Both the position numbers and the translations under genes were made by a program. A model generated the notes under the pieces. That model worked only from the letters and a program-made list of their open reading frames with translations, ran no database searches and had not been told where the DNA came from. From NCBI GenBank assembly GCA_014879675.1, contig JACSRQ010000175.1, positions 1 through 36,488 of the forward strand: a stretch of DNA of 36,488 nucleotides, read 5' to 3'. Below are positions 8,954 through 16,510 of this stretch, in pieces (the stretch's first letter is position 1; each line of letters begins with the position of its first letter). The stretch is from Ignavibacteria bacterium (lineage in GTDB: Bacteria; Bacteroidota; Ignavibacteria; Tepidaquicellales; OLB5).

Positions 8954-9874
8954 GTGTTCAAATTCAGATATCATATTGTAATTGCGTCGTTTATGCTTTC
9001 GGTAGTCCTGTGGCTATCATTGAATTTTAACCAGGTGTACGAAATTGAAAAAACTGTACCTGTTAATTTTCGCGTAAGCAAGCCATATTCGGTTTCCGGA
9101 AATATACCATTGAATCTTGAAGTGAAATTCAGGGGTGTAGGATGGAACCTGATGCGATTGTTTACTTCTCTGAATCTGGAATTTAACTATGAAGTATCCG
9201 CTAAGAAGAAAGAGAATTTCACGATCCTGACAAAAGATTACCTTCGTGCTAATCTTGATCTTTCCCAGAATCTAGATATTATATCTGTTTACCCTGAAAC
9301 CCTGTTCGTCAAAGTTGATACGTACGAGGAAAAGTATGTTAAGCTTCTGCCCCACATGCAGATAAATTGCCGCGAAGGTTACCAGGTAGTGGGTCAGCCC
9401 ACTTTACAGCCGGATAGCTTAAAGATCGGCGGCTCGATCGAACTGCTAAGGAATATAAATCATCTCAACACAAAGCATATTGTTTTTGATAATGTGAATG
9501 CCGGAATTTCAAGGAATATCTTTGTTTCGGATAGTCTCTCGAATTTATTGTGGCTTTCGCAAAATGAAGTTAAGCTGAATGTTAACATAGAGCTGACTGC
9601 GGAAAAAGATTTCGAAAATATCGAGATCAAAGTACCCAATGTACCGGATGATAAAGAAGTACTGCTTATCCCTCAAAATGTAACAGTTCAGCTAAAAGGC
9701 GGTGTAAACCAGCTTGCGCAAATTGAAAATTCACGCATTATAGCTAAGGTAGATTACTTTAAGATTCTTTCCGATACCACCGGTTCTGTAGCGCCATATT
9801 TCGAAATTCCGCCCGGCTGTGTGGTAATTGCAGTGAAACCTGATATCATTCAATACGTAATTAAGAAGAAATAG
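8954..9874 (+). CDS. YbbR/CdaR-like membrane-anchored protein
   Basis: A 306-aa protein with one N-terminal membrane anchor (IVIASFMLSVVLWLSLNF, residues about 8-25) and an extracytoplasmic part of roughly three YbbR-type beta modules: VPVNFRVSKPYSVSGNIPLNLEV near 35, LLPHMQINCREGYQVVG near 130, and LNVNIELTAEKDFENIEIKV near 213. In Firmicutes the YbbR protein CdaR binds and tunes the diadenylate cyclase CdaA. No cyclase gene is visible in this window, so that role is only a possibility. The start is taken as GTG 8954 because it keeps the short basic leader before the anchor; an ATG at 8993 would cut into the anchor. It heads an operon, with the next gene 10 bases downstream. Confidence 0.72.
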   Translation: MFKFRYHIVIASFMLSVVLWLSLNFNQVYEIEKTVPVNFRVSKPYSVSGNIPLNLEVKFRGVGWNLMRLFTSLNLEFNYEVSAKKKENFTILTKDYLRANLDLSQNLDIISVYPETLFVKVDTYEEKYVKLLPHMQINCREGYQVVGQPTLQPDSLKIGGSIELLRNINHLNTKHIVFDNVNAGISRNIFVSDSLSNLLWLSQNEVKLNVNIELTAEKDFENIEIKVPNVPDDKEVLLIPQNVTVQLKGGVNQLAQIENSRIIAKVDYFKILSDTTGSVAPYFEIPPGCVVIAVKPDIIQYVIKKK

Positions 9875-9884
9875 AATAATAGAA

Positions 9885-10655
9885 TTGATAAAGACTTTCA
9901 AAGAAGAAATTTCATCGCTTTTCGCTGCAATAAAGACTCTTAGCTTCAAAGAGACTTTTATATTCATGTCAGTTGCGGTGATAACTTTCCTTTCAATGCA
10001 TTACGCATCTCCAAACTTCTTCCGCAAGGTTTTCGATACCAGCGATGATAAATTCTACTCCGCTCTTTATTGGTTTTCGGCAGATGGATTCCTGATGTTT
10101 GTTTTACCCATCATTCTGATACCGCTTGTATTGAAGGGCAAACCTGCCGATTATGGCTTCAGGATCGGTGACTACAAGTTCGGCCTTAAATCCACAGCAC
10201 TTTTTGTTGGAGTAATGCTGCCATTCTTATGGATAGCTTCCGGGAACGAAAGCTTCGCACGTACATATCCGCAGGGCGGGCCATTCGTAAGGGAAAATAT
10301 CTCGGTTCTGCTCTATTATGAGCTTTTTGTGGGCTTCTATATGTTTGCATGGGAGTTCTTCTGGAGAGGTTACATGATGTTCGGGCTTAAACAAAGGTTT
10401 GGCTACTACGCAATTTTTATACAGATGATTCCGTTTTTTATATTACACAGGGGTAAGCCGGATATTGAGACATTTTCTTCTATATTCGCGGGCCTGATAC
10501 TGGGTGTCCAGGCATGGAGATCAAATTCCTTCATATACTGTTTCCTTGTTCACTGGAGCGTTATGATCTTTATCGACGTGATATCAGTTCTTCGCTACAA
10601 ATCTCAATCCTATGGAATCGGGATAGATGCATTTTTAAAACTTTTTACAAACTAA
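9885..10655 (+). CDS. CPBP (Rce1/Abi-like) family membrane protein with degenerate active site
   Basis: A 256-aa polytopic membrane protein with about six to seven hydrophobic segments. The CPBP core is recognisable: WEFFWRG at 156-162 (usual motif EExxxR), FFILH ending at H188, and VHWSVM with H223. The first glutamate of EExxxR is a tryptophan here, and the asparagine normally four residues after the last histidine is M227. Two of the residues held essential for Rce1-type proteolysis are therefore missing, and it may be a non-catalytic membrane protein. The start is TTG 9885, the only start before the first helix; ATG 9966 lies inside that helix. It lies between a YbbR-like gene (10-base gap) and pdxJ (13-base gap). 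Family membership is fairly sure, activity doubtful. Confidence 0.72.
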   Translation: MIKTFKEEISSLFAAIKTLSFKETFIFMSVAVITFLSMHYASPNFFRKVFDTSDDKFYSALYWFSADGFLMFVLPIILIPLVLKGKPADYGFRIGDYKFGLKSTALFVGVMLPFLWIASGNESFARTYPQGGPFVRENISVLLYYELFVGFYMFAWEFFWRGYMMFGLKQRFGYYAIFIQMIPFFILHRGKPDIETFSSIFAGLILGVQAWRSNSFIYCFLVHWSVMIFIDVISVLRYKSQSYGIGIDAFLKLFTN

Positions 10656-10668
10656 CAAATTTACTACA

Positions 10669-11391
10669 ATGAGACTCTGCATTAATATAGATCATATCGC
10701 AACTCTGCGCCAGGCAAGAATGGAAAGCGAACCGGATCCTGTGCTGGCAGCTGGCATCTGTGAATTAGCAGGCGCTGATGGTATTGTGTGCCATTTACGG
10801 GAAGACCGGAGGCATATTACAGATAGGGATGTGAACATACTCAAGCAAACTGTGAAAACAAAGCTTGATCTCGAAATGGCCGCAACCGATGAAATGGTTA
10901 AGATCGCCATTGAAACAATGCCATACATGGCAACACTGGTTCCTGAAAAAAGACAGGAACTCACCACCGAAGGCGGACTGGACCTTTCGGCAACAGAGTT
11001 TAAGGTTAGCCCTGCAATTGATTCTTTAAAAGAAGCAGGGATCAAGACCAGCGTATTTATAGAGCCAAGCCCGGAAATGGTTGACTTAGCTCTCGAGATG
11101 GGTGCAGATATGATCGAGATACATACCGGCAAATATGCGAGATTGACTGCTCCCGAAGATATTGTCACTGAACTTGAAAAGATCAGGCAAACTGCGCTTA
11201 CTGCTAAAGAGCTTGGAATGGGTGTAAATGCAGGGCATGGACTGAATTACCAGAATATAACAGCTATTGCAAATATTGCAGAAATAGATGAAGTAAGCAT
11301 AGGGCACTCGATAATTGCCAGGGCTGCTTTTACAGGACTTGAAAATGCCGTAAGGGAAATGCTCACCATAATCAGAAGGATACGCCAATAG
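10669..11391 (+). CDS. pdxJ: Pyridoxine 5'-phosphate synthase
   Basis: A 240-aa cytoplasmic TIM-barrel enzyme that condenses 3-amino-2-oxopropyl phosphate with 1-deoxyxylulose 5-phosphate to form pyridoxine 5'-phosphate, the last ring-forming step of the DXP-dependent vitamin B6 pathway. Diagnostic stretches are LCINIDHIATLRQAR at the N-terminus, HLREDRRHI, KRQELTTEGGLDL, MIEIHTGKYA and VNAGHGLNY. Length matches the family (about 240). Its TAG stop shares its last base with the GTG start of the sirtuin gene, so the two are translationally coupled. It lies in the YbbR-to-metallopeptidase operon with no obvious pathway partner nearby. Confidence 0.97.
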   Translation: MRLCINIDHIATLRQARMESEPDPVLAAGICELAGADGIVCHLREDRRHITDRDVNILKQTVKTKLDLEMAATDEMVKIAIETMPYMATLVPEKRQELTTEGGLDLSATEFKVSPAIDSLKEAGIKTSVFIEPSPEMVDLALEMGADMIEIHTGKYARLTAPEDIVTELEKIRQTALTAKELGMGVNAGHGLNYQNITAIANIAEIDEVSIGHSIIARAAFTGLENAVREMLTIIRRIRQ

Positions 11392-12131
11392 TGAATTTTT
11401 CCTCAGAGCTAATAAGCAGGCTTAGAGATGCCAAAGTTGTCTCCGTGTTGACTGGTGCGGGAGTATCAGCCGAAAGCGGTGTTCCTACTTTCAGGGATCC
11501 GGGCGGCATATGGGAAAAATTTCGTCCCGAGCAGCTTGCTAACTTTGAAGCATTTATGAGCGATCCTGATTTTGTTTGGAGTTGGTACCAGCATAGAAGA
11601 GAAATTATGCGCGACGTGAAGCCAAACCCGGGACATTTCGCGCTTGCTGAAATGGAAAGTATTTTCCCTGAATTCAACCTGATCACACAAAATATTGATA
11701 ACCTGCATTTCCGCGCCGGCAGCAAACGGGTGACAGAACTGCATGGAAACATCGAAAGGAATTACTGCATAAAGTGCAGAATTTTTGTTGATGAGGTAGA
11801 TGTGAAGGAAAAGAAAGTTCTGAAATGCGCAGAGTGTGGCGGGCTTATCCGGCCCGATGTTGTTTGGTTCGGGGAAATGCTGCCGCGCAAAGCACTTGTA
11901 TTCGCTGAAGACCGTGCTGCAAATTCTGATGTATTTCTATCAATAGGTACATCCGCCGAAGTGTATCCTGCTGCAATGCTTCCGGTTATTGCGAAACGCT
12001 CAGGGGCGTACACTGCAGAGATCAATCCGCATCCTACATCAATTACTCCCGAACTGGATGAGCTTCTGATGGGCAAAAGCGGAGAAGTTCTGGCAGAATT
12101 GGTTTCACGGCTGAAAGGGGCATTGAAGTAG
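11391..12131 (+). CDS. cobB: NAD-dependent protein deacylase, SIR2 family, class III type
   Basis: A 246-aa sirtuin. NAD-binding motifs are GAGVSAESGVPTFRD (22-36) and QNID (100-103); the catalytic histidine is H118 in ELHGN. A structural zinc site is formed by C126/C129 and C146/C149. Y66 and R69 in WYQHRRE form the YxxR pair that in SIRT5 and CobB binds acidic acyl groups, so removal of succinyl or malonyl groups from lysine is likely as well as deacetylation. VVWFGE at 157-162 is typical of this class. The GTG start overlaps the pdxJ stop by one base; lptB follows after three bases. Confidence 0.95.
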   Translation: MNFSSELISRLRDAKVVSVLTGAGVSAESGVPTFRDPGGIWEKFRPEQLANFEAFMSDPDFVWSWYQHRREIMRDVKPNPGHFALAEMESIFPEFNLITQNIDNLHFRAGSKRVTELHGNIERNYCIKCRIFVDEVDVKEKKVLKCAECGGLIRPDVVWFGEMLPRKALVFAEDRAANSDVFLSIGTSAEVYPAAMLPVIAKRSGAYTAEINPHPTSITPELDELLMGKSGEVLAELVSRLKGALK

Positions 12132-12134
12132 GCG

Positions 12135-12878
12135 ATGGCATCAATTCTGAAAGCAAATAACCTTGTGAAGCAGTACAGCAAAAGAAATGTTGTTGATACC
12201 GTTTCTGTTTCAGTAAAGCAGGGTGAAATAGTAGGCTTGCTTGGACCAAACGGTGCAGGCAAAACTACAACATTTTACATGATAACCGGGATGATAAAAC
12301 CTAATTCAGGTGAAATACTACTTGATGGTCAGGATATATCCGGTGAGCCTATGTATAAAAGAGCCCGGCTTGGTATTGGTTATCTCCCGCAGGAAGCATC
12401 TATATTCAGGAAAATGACTGTGTACCAGAATATTTACGCTGTGCTGGAGTTTATGGCTTTAGATAAATCGGAGCGGCAGGATAAAGCCGAGCAGCTGCTT
12501 AAAGAGTTTGGTATTTCTCATATCTCAGGCAGCAAAGGGTATGTGCTATCCGGCGGCGAAAGACGCAGAACTGAAATTGCGCGTGCAATTGCTACCGATC
12601 CGAAATTCATCCTTCTTGATGAGCCTTTTGCCGGCATTGACCCTATTGCAGTGGAAGAAATAATGAAAATTGTTGCGAAGCTGAAAAATAAGGGTATTGG
12701 CGTTCTCATCACCGACCATAATGTCCACGAAACACTTTCTATTGTTGATAGGGGTTATATACTGATCGAAGGCAAGATATTCAGGCAGGGAACTTCGGAA
12801 GAACTTGCCGGAGATGAAATGGTGAGAAAACTATACCTCGGCGAAACTTTTAAGCTGGATAGATACCATGCAAAATAA
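12135..12878 (+). CDS. lptB: LPS export ABC transporter ATP-binding protein LptB
   Basis: A 247-aa ABC ATPase that powers extraction of lipopolysaccharide from the inner membrane together with LptF/LptG. Walker A is GPNGAGKTT (37-45), the Q-loop is YLPQEASIF (Q86), the signature is LSGGERRR (138-145), Walker B is [13 protein letters not shown] (158-170) and the switch histidine is H195 in TDHNVHET. The FAGIDP form and the C-terminal extension [13 protein letters not shown] are characteristic of LptB rather than of general ABC proteins. It starts three bases after the sirtuin stop and overlaps the next gene by 11 bases. LptF/G/A/C are not in the window. Confidence 0.95.
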   Translation: MASILKANNLVKQYSKRNVVDTVSVSVKQGEIVGLLGPNGAGKTTTFYMITGMIKPNSGEILLDGQDISGEPMYKRARLGIGYLPQEASIFRKMTVYQNIYAVLEFMALDKSERQDKAEQLLKEFGISHISGSKGYVLSGGERRRTEIARAIATDPKFILLDEPFAGIDPIAVEEIMKIVAKLKNKGIGVLITDHNVHETLSIVDRGYILIEGKIFRQGTSEELAGDEMVRKLYLGETFKLDRYHAK

Positions 12879-13566
12879 GGTTTTACTTGCAATATCAGCA
12901 CACCCTGATGATATTGAATTTTCCTGCGGCGGTACTATGTTCAAATTTGCGGAGCAAGGTTACGATATATATTTCGTAGTTGCTACAAACGGTGAAAATG
13001 GCTTCAAAATTGATCATAAGCCAAAATCACTAAGAATTAAAACACGCCACAAAGAACAGCTTGCTGCAGCGAAGCTGCTGGGAGTTAAGAAGGTATTTTT
13101 CCTCAATTATAGGGATTGCCTGCTGCCAAATGATGACGGCCTTAGAGTTAAGCTTGCCAAAATAATCAAGAAAGTTAAGCCCGCAATTGTTTTCACATTC
13201 GATCCTGCAAACAGGTCGTTTGAAAGTGTAAATCTGCTCCACCGTGATCACCGGGCAATATCAGAAGCATCGTTTGACGCAGTTTTTGCTGCACGGAACA
13301 GGTACCTGCTGCCGGGCGAGCCTCATTCAGTAAAGCAATTCTGGTTTTTCGGGCCGGATAAACCTAATCACTTTGAGAACATTACAAAATACATAGATAA
13401 AAAGATCAGCCTCATCGAAAAACATAATTCACAATTCAGCGATCATAAGTTAATGAGCGATTGGGTTAAAACGCACCTTTCATGTTATACTAAAAAATAT
13501 AAATTCAGCGAAAAATTCAGGATAGTGGATATTACGGTCCCGTTCGTACTGGAGGGCAGAAAATGA
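12868..13566 (+). CDS. PIG-L (LmbE) family deacetylase
   Basis: A 232-aa zinc-dependent N-deacetylase. The motif [14 protein letters not shown] (11-24) carries the metal ligands H12 and D15, with the third histidine supplied by LLHRDHRAI further on. Family members remove acetyl from N-acetylglucosaminyl conjugates, for example BshB in bacillithiol synthesis and MshB in mycothiol synthesis. No bshA or bshC is in the window, and the sequence is only loosely like BshB1, so I give no symbol. The start ATG 12868 overlaps lptB by 11 bases and the stop overlaps the next ATG (ATGA), indicating translational coupling. The lptB neighbour leaves a cell-envelope glycan substrate open as an alternative. 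Confidence 0.87.
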   Translation: MQNKVLLAISAHPDDIEFSCGGTMFKFAEQGYDIYFVVATNGENGFKIDHKPKSLRIKTRHKEQLAAAKLLGVKKVFFLNYRDCLLPNDDGLRVKLAKIIKKVKPAIVFTFDPANRSFESVNLLHRDHRAISEASFDAVFAARNRYLLPGEPHSVKQFWFFGPDKPNHFENITKYIDKKISLIEKHNSQFSDHKLMSDWVKTHLSCYTKKYKFSEKFRIVDITVPFVLEGRK

Positions 13567-13937
13567 TCTCAGTTTCAGAAGAAGAGTTTACATCGTTAAT
13601 GGAAGATGCCCTGCATACCATTCCCGAACCGTTCAAAGAGAAAATTGAAAACCTGGTGTTCATGGCAGAACCGTATCCAACTGAAGCAGATCTTGGCAGG
13701 GTTGGGCTTTCGGATAAGTACATGCTGCTTGGTATCTATTCAGGTGTTCCTTATACTTACCGGAATACTTATTATATGAATACCACCCCGGACAGGATAA
13801 TACTTTTCCAGAGAAATATTGAAAGAGTTTGTAACACCATGGATGAGCTGAAAGAAAAAGTGAGGGAAGTACTTGTTCATGAAATTGCGCACTACTTTGG
13901 AATGGATGAAGATGAAGTGCGTGCTGCCGGCTACTAG
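13563..13937 (+). CDS. Small zincin-like metallopeptidase (DUF1025/Zincin_1)
   Basis: A 124-aa cytoplasmic protein with the zinc-protease motif HEIAHYFG (106-113, HExxHxxG) followed by acidic residues (DEDEV). The N-terminal half includes LVFMAEPYPT and LLGIYSGVPY, typical of the family, whose fold is that of a minimal zincin. Substrates are unknown. The ATG overlaps the preceding stop by four bases (ATGA), making it the last gene of the YbbR-pdxJ-cobB-lptB operon. It converges with kup, whose stop lies only 15 bases beyond; no terminator hairpin is visible between the two. Confidence 0.9.
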   Translation: MISVSEEEFTSLMEDALHTIPEPFKEKIENLVFMAEPYPTEADLGRVGLSDKYMLLGIYSGVPYTYRNTYYMNTTPDRIILFQRNIERVCNTMDELKEKVREVLVHEIAHYFGMDEDEVRAAGY

Positions 13938-13952
13938 ATTAATTTCGTAAGG

Positions 13953-15863
13953 TCAGATCTCTATTTGCGAACCAACTTCAAAAACCCTGTCATTTGGAAT
14001 ATTAAAGAATTCTGTTACTCTTTGAGAATTACGTGAAAGCAGGATGAATAGTTTTTTGCGAAGCCGGGTTAATCCGTATTTCTCTTTTGCAACTATTAGC
14101 TCACGGCCGAGGAAAAACGTAGTTTTGTTGATATTTATGGAAAGCCCTTTTGTGTTCAGGACATCAATTATCTGATGAATATTGGCATTATCCATGAAAC
14201 CGTATGGTGCGATCACCCGGTAGAAACCATCAGTGGGATTTTCTACTTCGATGGATTCTTCAATCACTGTATGGGGTATCTTCTTGAAGATGATACTCAA
14301 AACAATTATCTGTTTGTGCAATACTCTGTTGTGTTTCATGTTCTTTACAAGCGCAGGCGGTGTTCCTTTAGGGTTACTTGACATATAAATAGCTGTGCCG
14401 GGAGTCGTAACCAGCCTTACACTCATCACTTCATCAATGAATTTTTCTATCGGCTGTGTTTCTTCCTCAATCTTTGCAAGAAGCATTTTTCTGCCCCAAT
14501 GCCACGTTGTCATTATCAGGTAGATGAATGAACCGATCACCAGCGGAACCCATCCTCCGTGCAGTACTTTCAGAAGGTTTGCACCCCAGAATGCGAGGTC
14601 AATCACAATAAAGAATAATGAGAGCATCAGCGCTAACGGCAGAGACCATTTCCAGAGCTTTCTCATGGCAACAAATGCCAGTATTGTTGTTATAACCATT
14701 GTTGATGTAACTGCGATACCGTAAGCGGCAGCCAGGTTGCTTGAACTCTTGAAGCTAAGTACCAGCATTATGGTTCCTATAAAAAGCAGCCAGTTGAGTT
14801 GGGGTATATATATCTGACCGCGCTCTTCCTGCGATGTGTGTATTATTCTAACTCTTGGTAGGTAACCCAGTTGTATTGCCTGCTGTGTTATCGAAAACGC
14901 TCCGGATATCAATGCCTGCGATGCTATTACCGTAGCTAATGTAGATATAACTACCATCGGATATAATGCCCATTCAGGTGCAAGGTAATAGAACGGGTTG
15001 GCAGCGGCCTGCGGATTCTGAAGCATCATTGCGCCCTGACCGAAATAATTCATAAGCAGGCACGGCAAAACTAATGTAAACCATGCATACTTTATCGGGC
15101 GTGCCCCAAAATGACCCATATCAGCGTATAATGCCTCGCCGCCGGTAACTACCAGGAATACTGAGCCAAGTATCACAAACCCGTGAAATCCGTTATGTAT
15201 GAAAAAACTATATGCGTAAACAGGGTTTACGGCATTTAATACTTCTGGGTTCTTCACAATTGCCGAAACGCCTAATACTGCAATGGTGAGAAACCAAATT
15301 ATCATTATAGGACCAAACACAGCGCCAACCTTACCGGTACCGCGCTTCTGGAAATAAAACAGAAGAAATAAAATAAATATAGTAATGGGTATTATGTAGT
15401 GTTCAAAAAAAGGCGTAGCGATTTTCAAACCTTCAACGGCACTCAGTACTGAAATTGCCGGCGTAATGATGCCATCGCCGTAAAGTAAAGCAGCGCCAAA
15501 CAAACCCATACTTATTACTACAACAAATCCCCAGCCATATTTTTTCGGCCGCACAAGCTCCATAAGAGCAAGTATCCCGCCTTCACCCTCGTTATCCGCT
15601 CTCATCACAATGATAAGATACTTGATACAGATAACAAGTATTAATGCCCAGAATACAAGCGATAGTACACCAAGCACATTATCGTGAGTAGGTTTTACTC
15701 CATGCAGCTCTGAAAAACATTCCTTAAGGGCATAAAGCGGACTTGTACCAATATCGCCGTAAACAACACCTAAAGCTCCAACTGAAAGATAAAGAAGGTA
15801 TTTAAGATTCTTCTTTCCTGGAGAATTGTCCTCTGATGGAGTATTTATTGTCTCTGTACTTAT
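13953..15863 (-). CDS. kup: Kup-type low-affinity potassium transporter (non-canonical ATA start)
   Basis: A 12-helix potassium uptake protein, about 636 aa if translated from ATA 15863, close to the usual 620-640. The family signature VGALGVVYGDIGTSPLYALKE of helix 1 is encoded at about 15720-15785, upstream of the first canonical start (GTG 15677). A GTG start would therefore delete most of helix 1 and the key YGDIGTSPLY segment. Between the in-frame stop at 15876-15878 and that motif there is no ATG, GTG or TTG. Translation from ATA 15863 would give (M)STETINTPSEDNSPGKK, a normal-looking leader. Either ATA is used, or the base differs from ATG by sequence error or mutation. The C-terminal cytoplasmic domain runs to VFEVGSQIEI. 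A candidate promoter lies at 15922-15957. Confidence 0.9.
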   Translation of the reverse strand: MSTETINTPSEDNSPGKKNLKYLLYLSVGALGVVYGDIGTSPLYALKECFSELHGVKPTHDNVLGVLSLVFWALILVICIKYLIIVMRADNEGEGGILALMELVRPKKYGWGFVVVISMGLFGAALLYGDGIITPAISVLSAVEGLKIATPFFEHYIIPITIFILFLLFYFQKRGTGKVGAVFGPIMIIWFLTIAVLGVSAIVKNPEVLNAVNPVYAYSFFIHNGFHGFVILGSVFLVVTGGEALYADMGHFGARPIKYAWFTLVLPCLLMNYFGQGAMMLQNPQAAANPFYYLAPEWALYPMVVISTLATVIASQALISGAFSITQQAIQLGYLPRVRIIHTSQEERGQIYIPQLNWLLFIGTIMLVLSFKSSSNLAAAYGIAVTSTMVITTILAFVAMRKLWKWSLPLALMLSLFFIVIDLAFWGANLLKVLHGGWVPLVIGSFIYLIMTTWHWGRKMLLAKIEEETQPIEKFIDEVMSVRLVTTPGTAIYMSSNPKGTPPALVKNMKHNRVLHKQIIVLSIIFKKIPHTVIEESIEVENPTDGFYRVIAPYGFMDNANIHQIIDVLNTKGLSININKTTFFLGRELIVAKEKYGLTRLRKKLFILLSRNSQRVTEFFNIPNDRVFEVGSQIEI

Positions 15864-15921
15864 GCCGTGATCAAATTAGTTTTAAAAAAGCAAAACTCTA
15901 ACAATTTTATCGCTTTTGCTA

Positions 15922-15957
15922 CAAATTTAGCTAAAAGCTAATAGATAGTAAAACCAA
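15922..15957 (-). promoter_or_regulatory. Candidate Bacteroidota-type promoter for kup
   Basis: On the minus strand TAAATTTG (15929-15922) matches the -7 consensus TAnnTTTG. The nearest TTG (15957-15955) is 25 bases upstream, longer than the 20 bases seen at the better sites in this window, so support is moderate. A transcript from here would have a leader of about 50 bases before ATA 15863. The rest of the 15864-16079 gap is AT-rich, with no gene. Confidence 0.35.
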
Positions 15958-16079
15958 ATAAAATACCATTAGTTGCTTCTTTCCAATCTTCTACAAATAC
16001 ATTTCAGGAAATTGCAAACTAAAAACGACTTAAAAATTGCACTTTCAATTAAAATTGCTTAAAATTATATTAGCAGGGT

Positions 16080-16382
16080 ATGAATAGAATATTATTTCAA
16101 ATCAGTTATGACGTGTATCCCGAAAAAAGGGATGAATATCTTGCTTCTGCAACCGAGCTTGTAACATACATTAAATCCAATACTAAACATGATTACATGA
16201 TAGTTGAGGATAAGAACAGGAAAAACAGCTTTTCTGAGGTTTATGTACTCAAAGATGAGGCTGAATTTGATGGTTTGGAAGATGAAATGGATGATACCAT
16301 TTACGGTCTGACCACAAAAATTCTTGGCGAGTTTGTTGTTGACGGAAAAACCAAGTACTCTACGTTTTATGCAATAGGCTGA
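16080..16382 (+). CDS. Small protein, possible dimeric alpha/beta-barrel fold
   Basis: A 100-aa cytoplasmic protein I do not recognise by name. It has a predicted beta-alpha-beta-beta-alpha-beta order: ILFQISYDVYPEKRDEYL, then ATELVTYIKSN, YMIVEDKNRKNSFSEVYVL, DEMDDTIYGLTTKI and KYSTFYAIG. This arrangement and length resemble antibiotic-biosynthesis-monooxygenase-like (ABM/ferredoxin-like) barrels, but no catalytic residue can be named. GCAGGG close to ATG 16080 may act as a ribosome site. It is divergent from kup and 129 bases upstream of the PgpH-like gene. A hairpin overlapping its stop codon suggests it is monocistronic. Confidence 0.75.
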   Translation: MNRILFQISYDVYPEKRDEYLASATELVTYIKSNTKHDYMIVEDKNRKNSFSEVYVLKDEAEFDGLEDEMDDTIYGLTTKILGEFVVDGKTKYSTFYAIG

Positions 16383-16398
16383 AAATCAGCCTATTTCA
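16373..16398 (+). terminator. Hairpin overlapping a stop codon
   Basis: Perfect 10-bp inverted repeat AATAGGCTGA (16373-16382), loop AAA, TCAGCCTATT (16386-16395), followed by only a short T stretch. The left arm contains the last codons and the TGA stop of the preceding gene, so a terminating ribosome would compete with its folding. Confidence 0.6.
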
Positions 16399-16479
16399 TC
16401 ATTTAGCTTTAAAATTGCGATTGTTTTTGCACTGCGCCTGTCCCTTTATATCTGGACACTTAAAAAACAATTTTATTGT

Positions 16480-16487
16480 TAATTTTG
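16480..16487 (+). promoter_or_regulatory. Candidate -7 element upstream of the PgpH-like gene
   Basis: TAATTTTG matches TAnnTTTG, 24 bases before the TTG start; a GAGG (16495-16498) lies between. No TTG is found at the 20-base spacing, so this is a weak call. Confidence 0.25.
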
Positions 16488-16510
16488 CCTGAACGAGGTA
16501 AATAACTTTA

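Noticed and set aside
8818-9030. 70-codon frame spanning the terminator after the GWxTD gene
   Set aside because: It crosses a strong terminator and overlaps two real genes in another frame.
10692-11168. 158-codon minus-strand frame opposite pdxJ
   Set aside because: Serine-rich shadow of the codon pattern of pdxJ, without ribosome site or motif.
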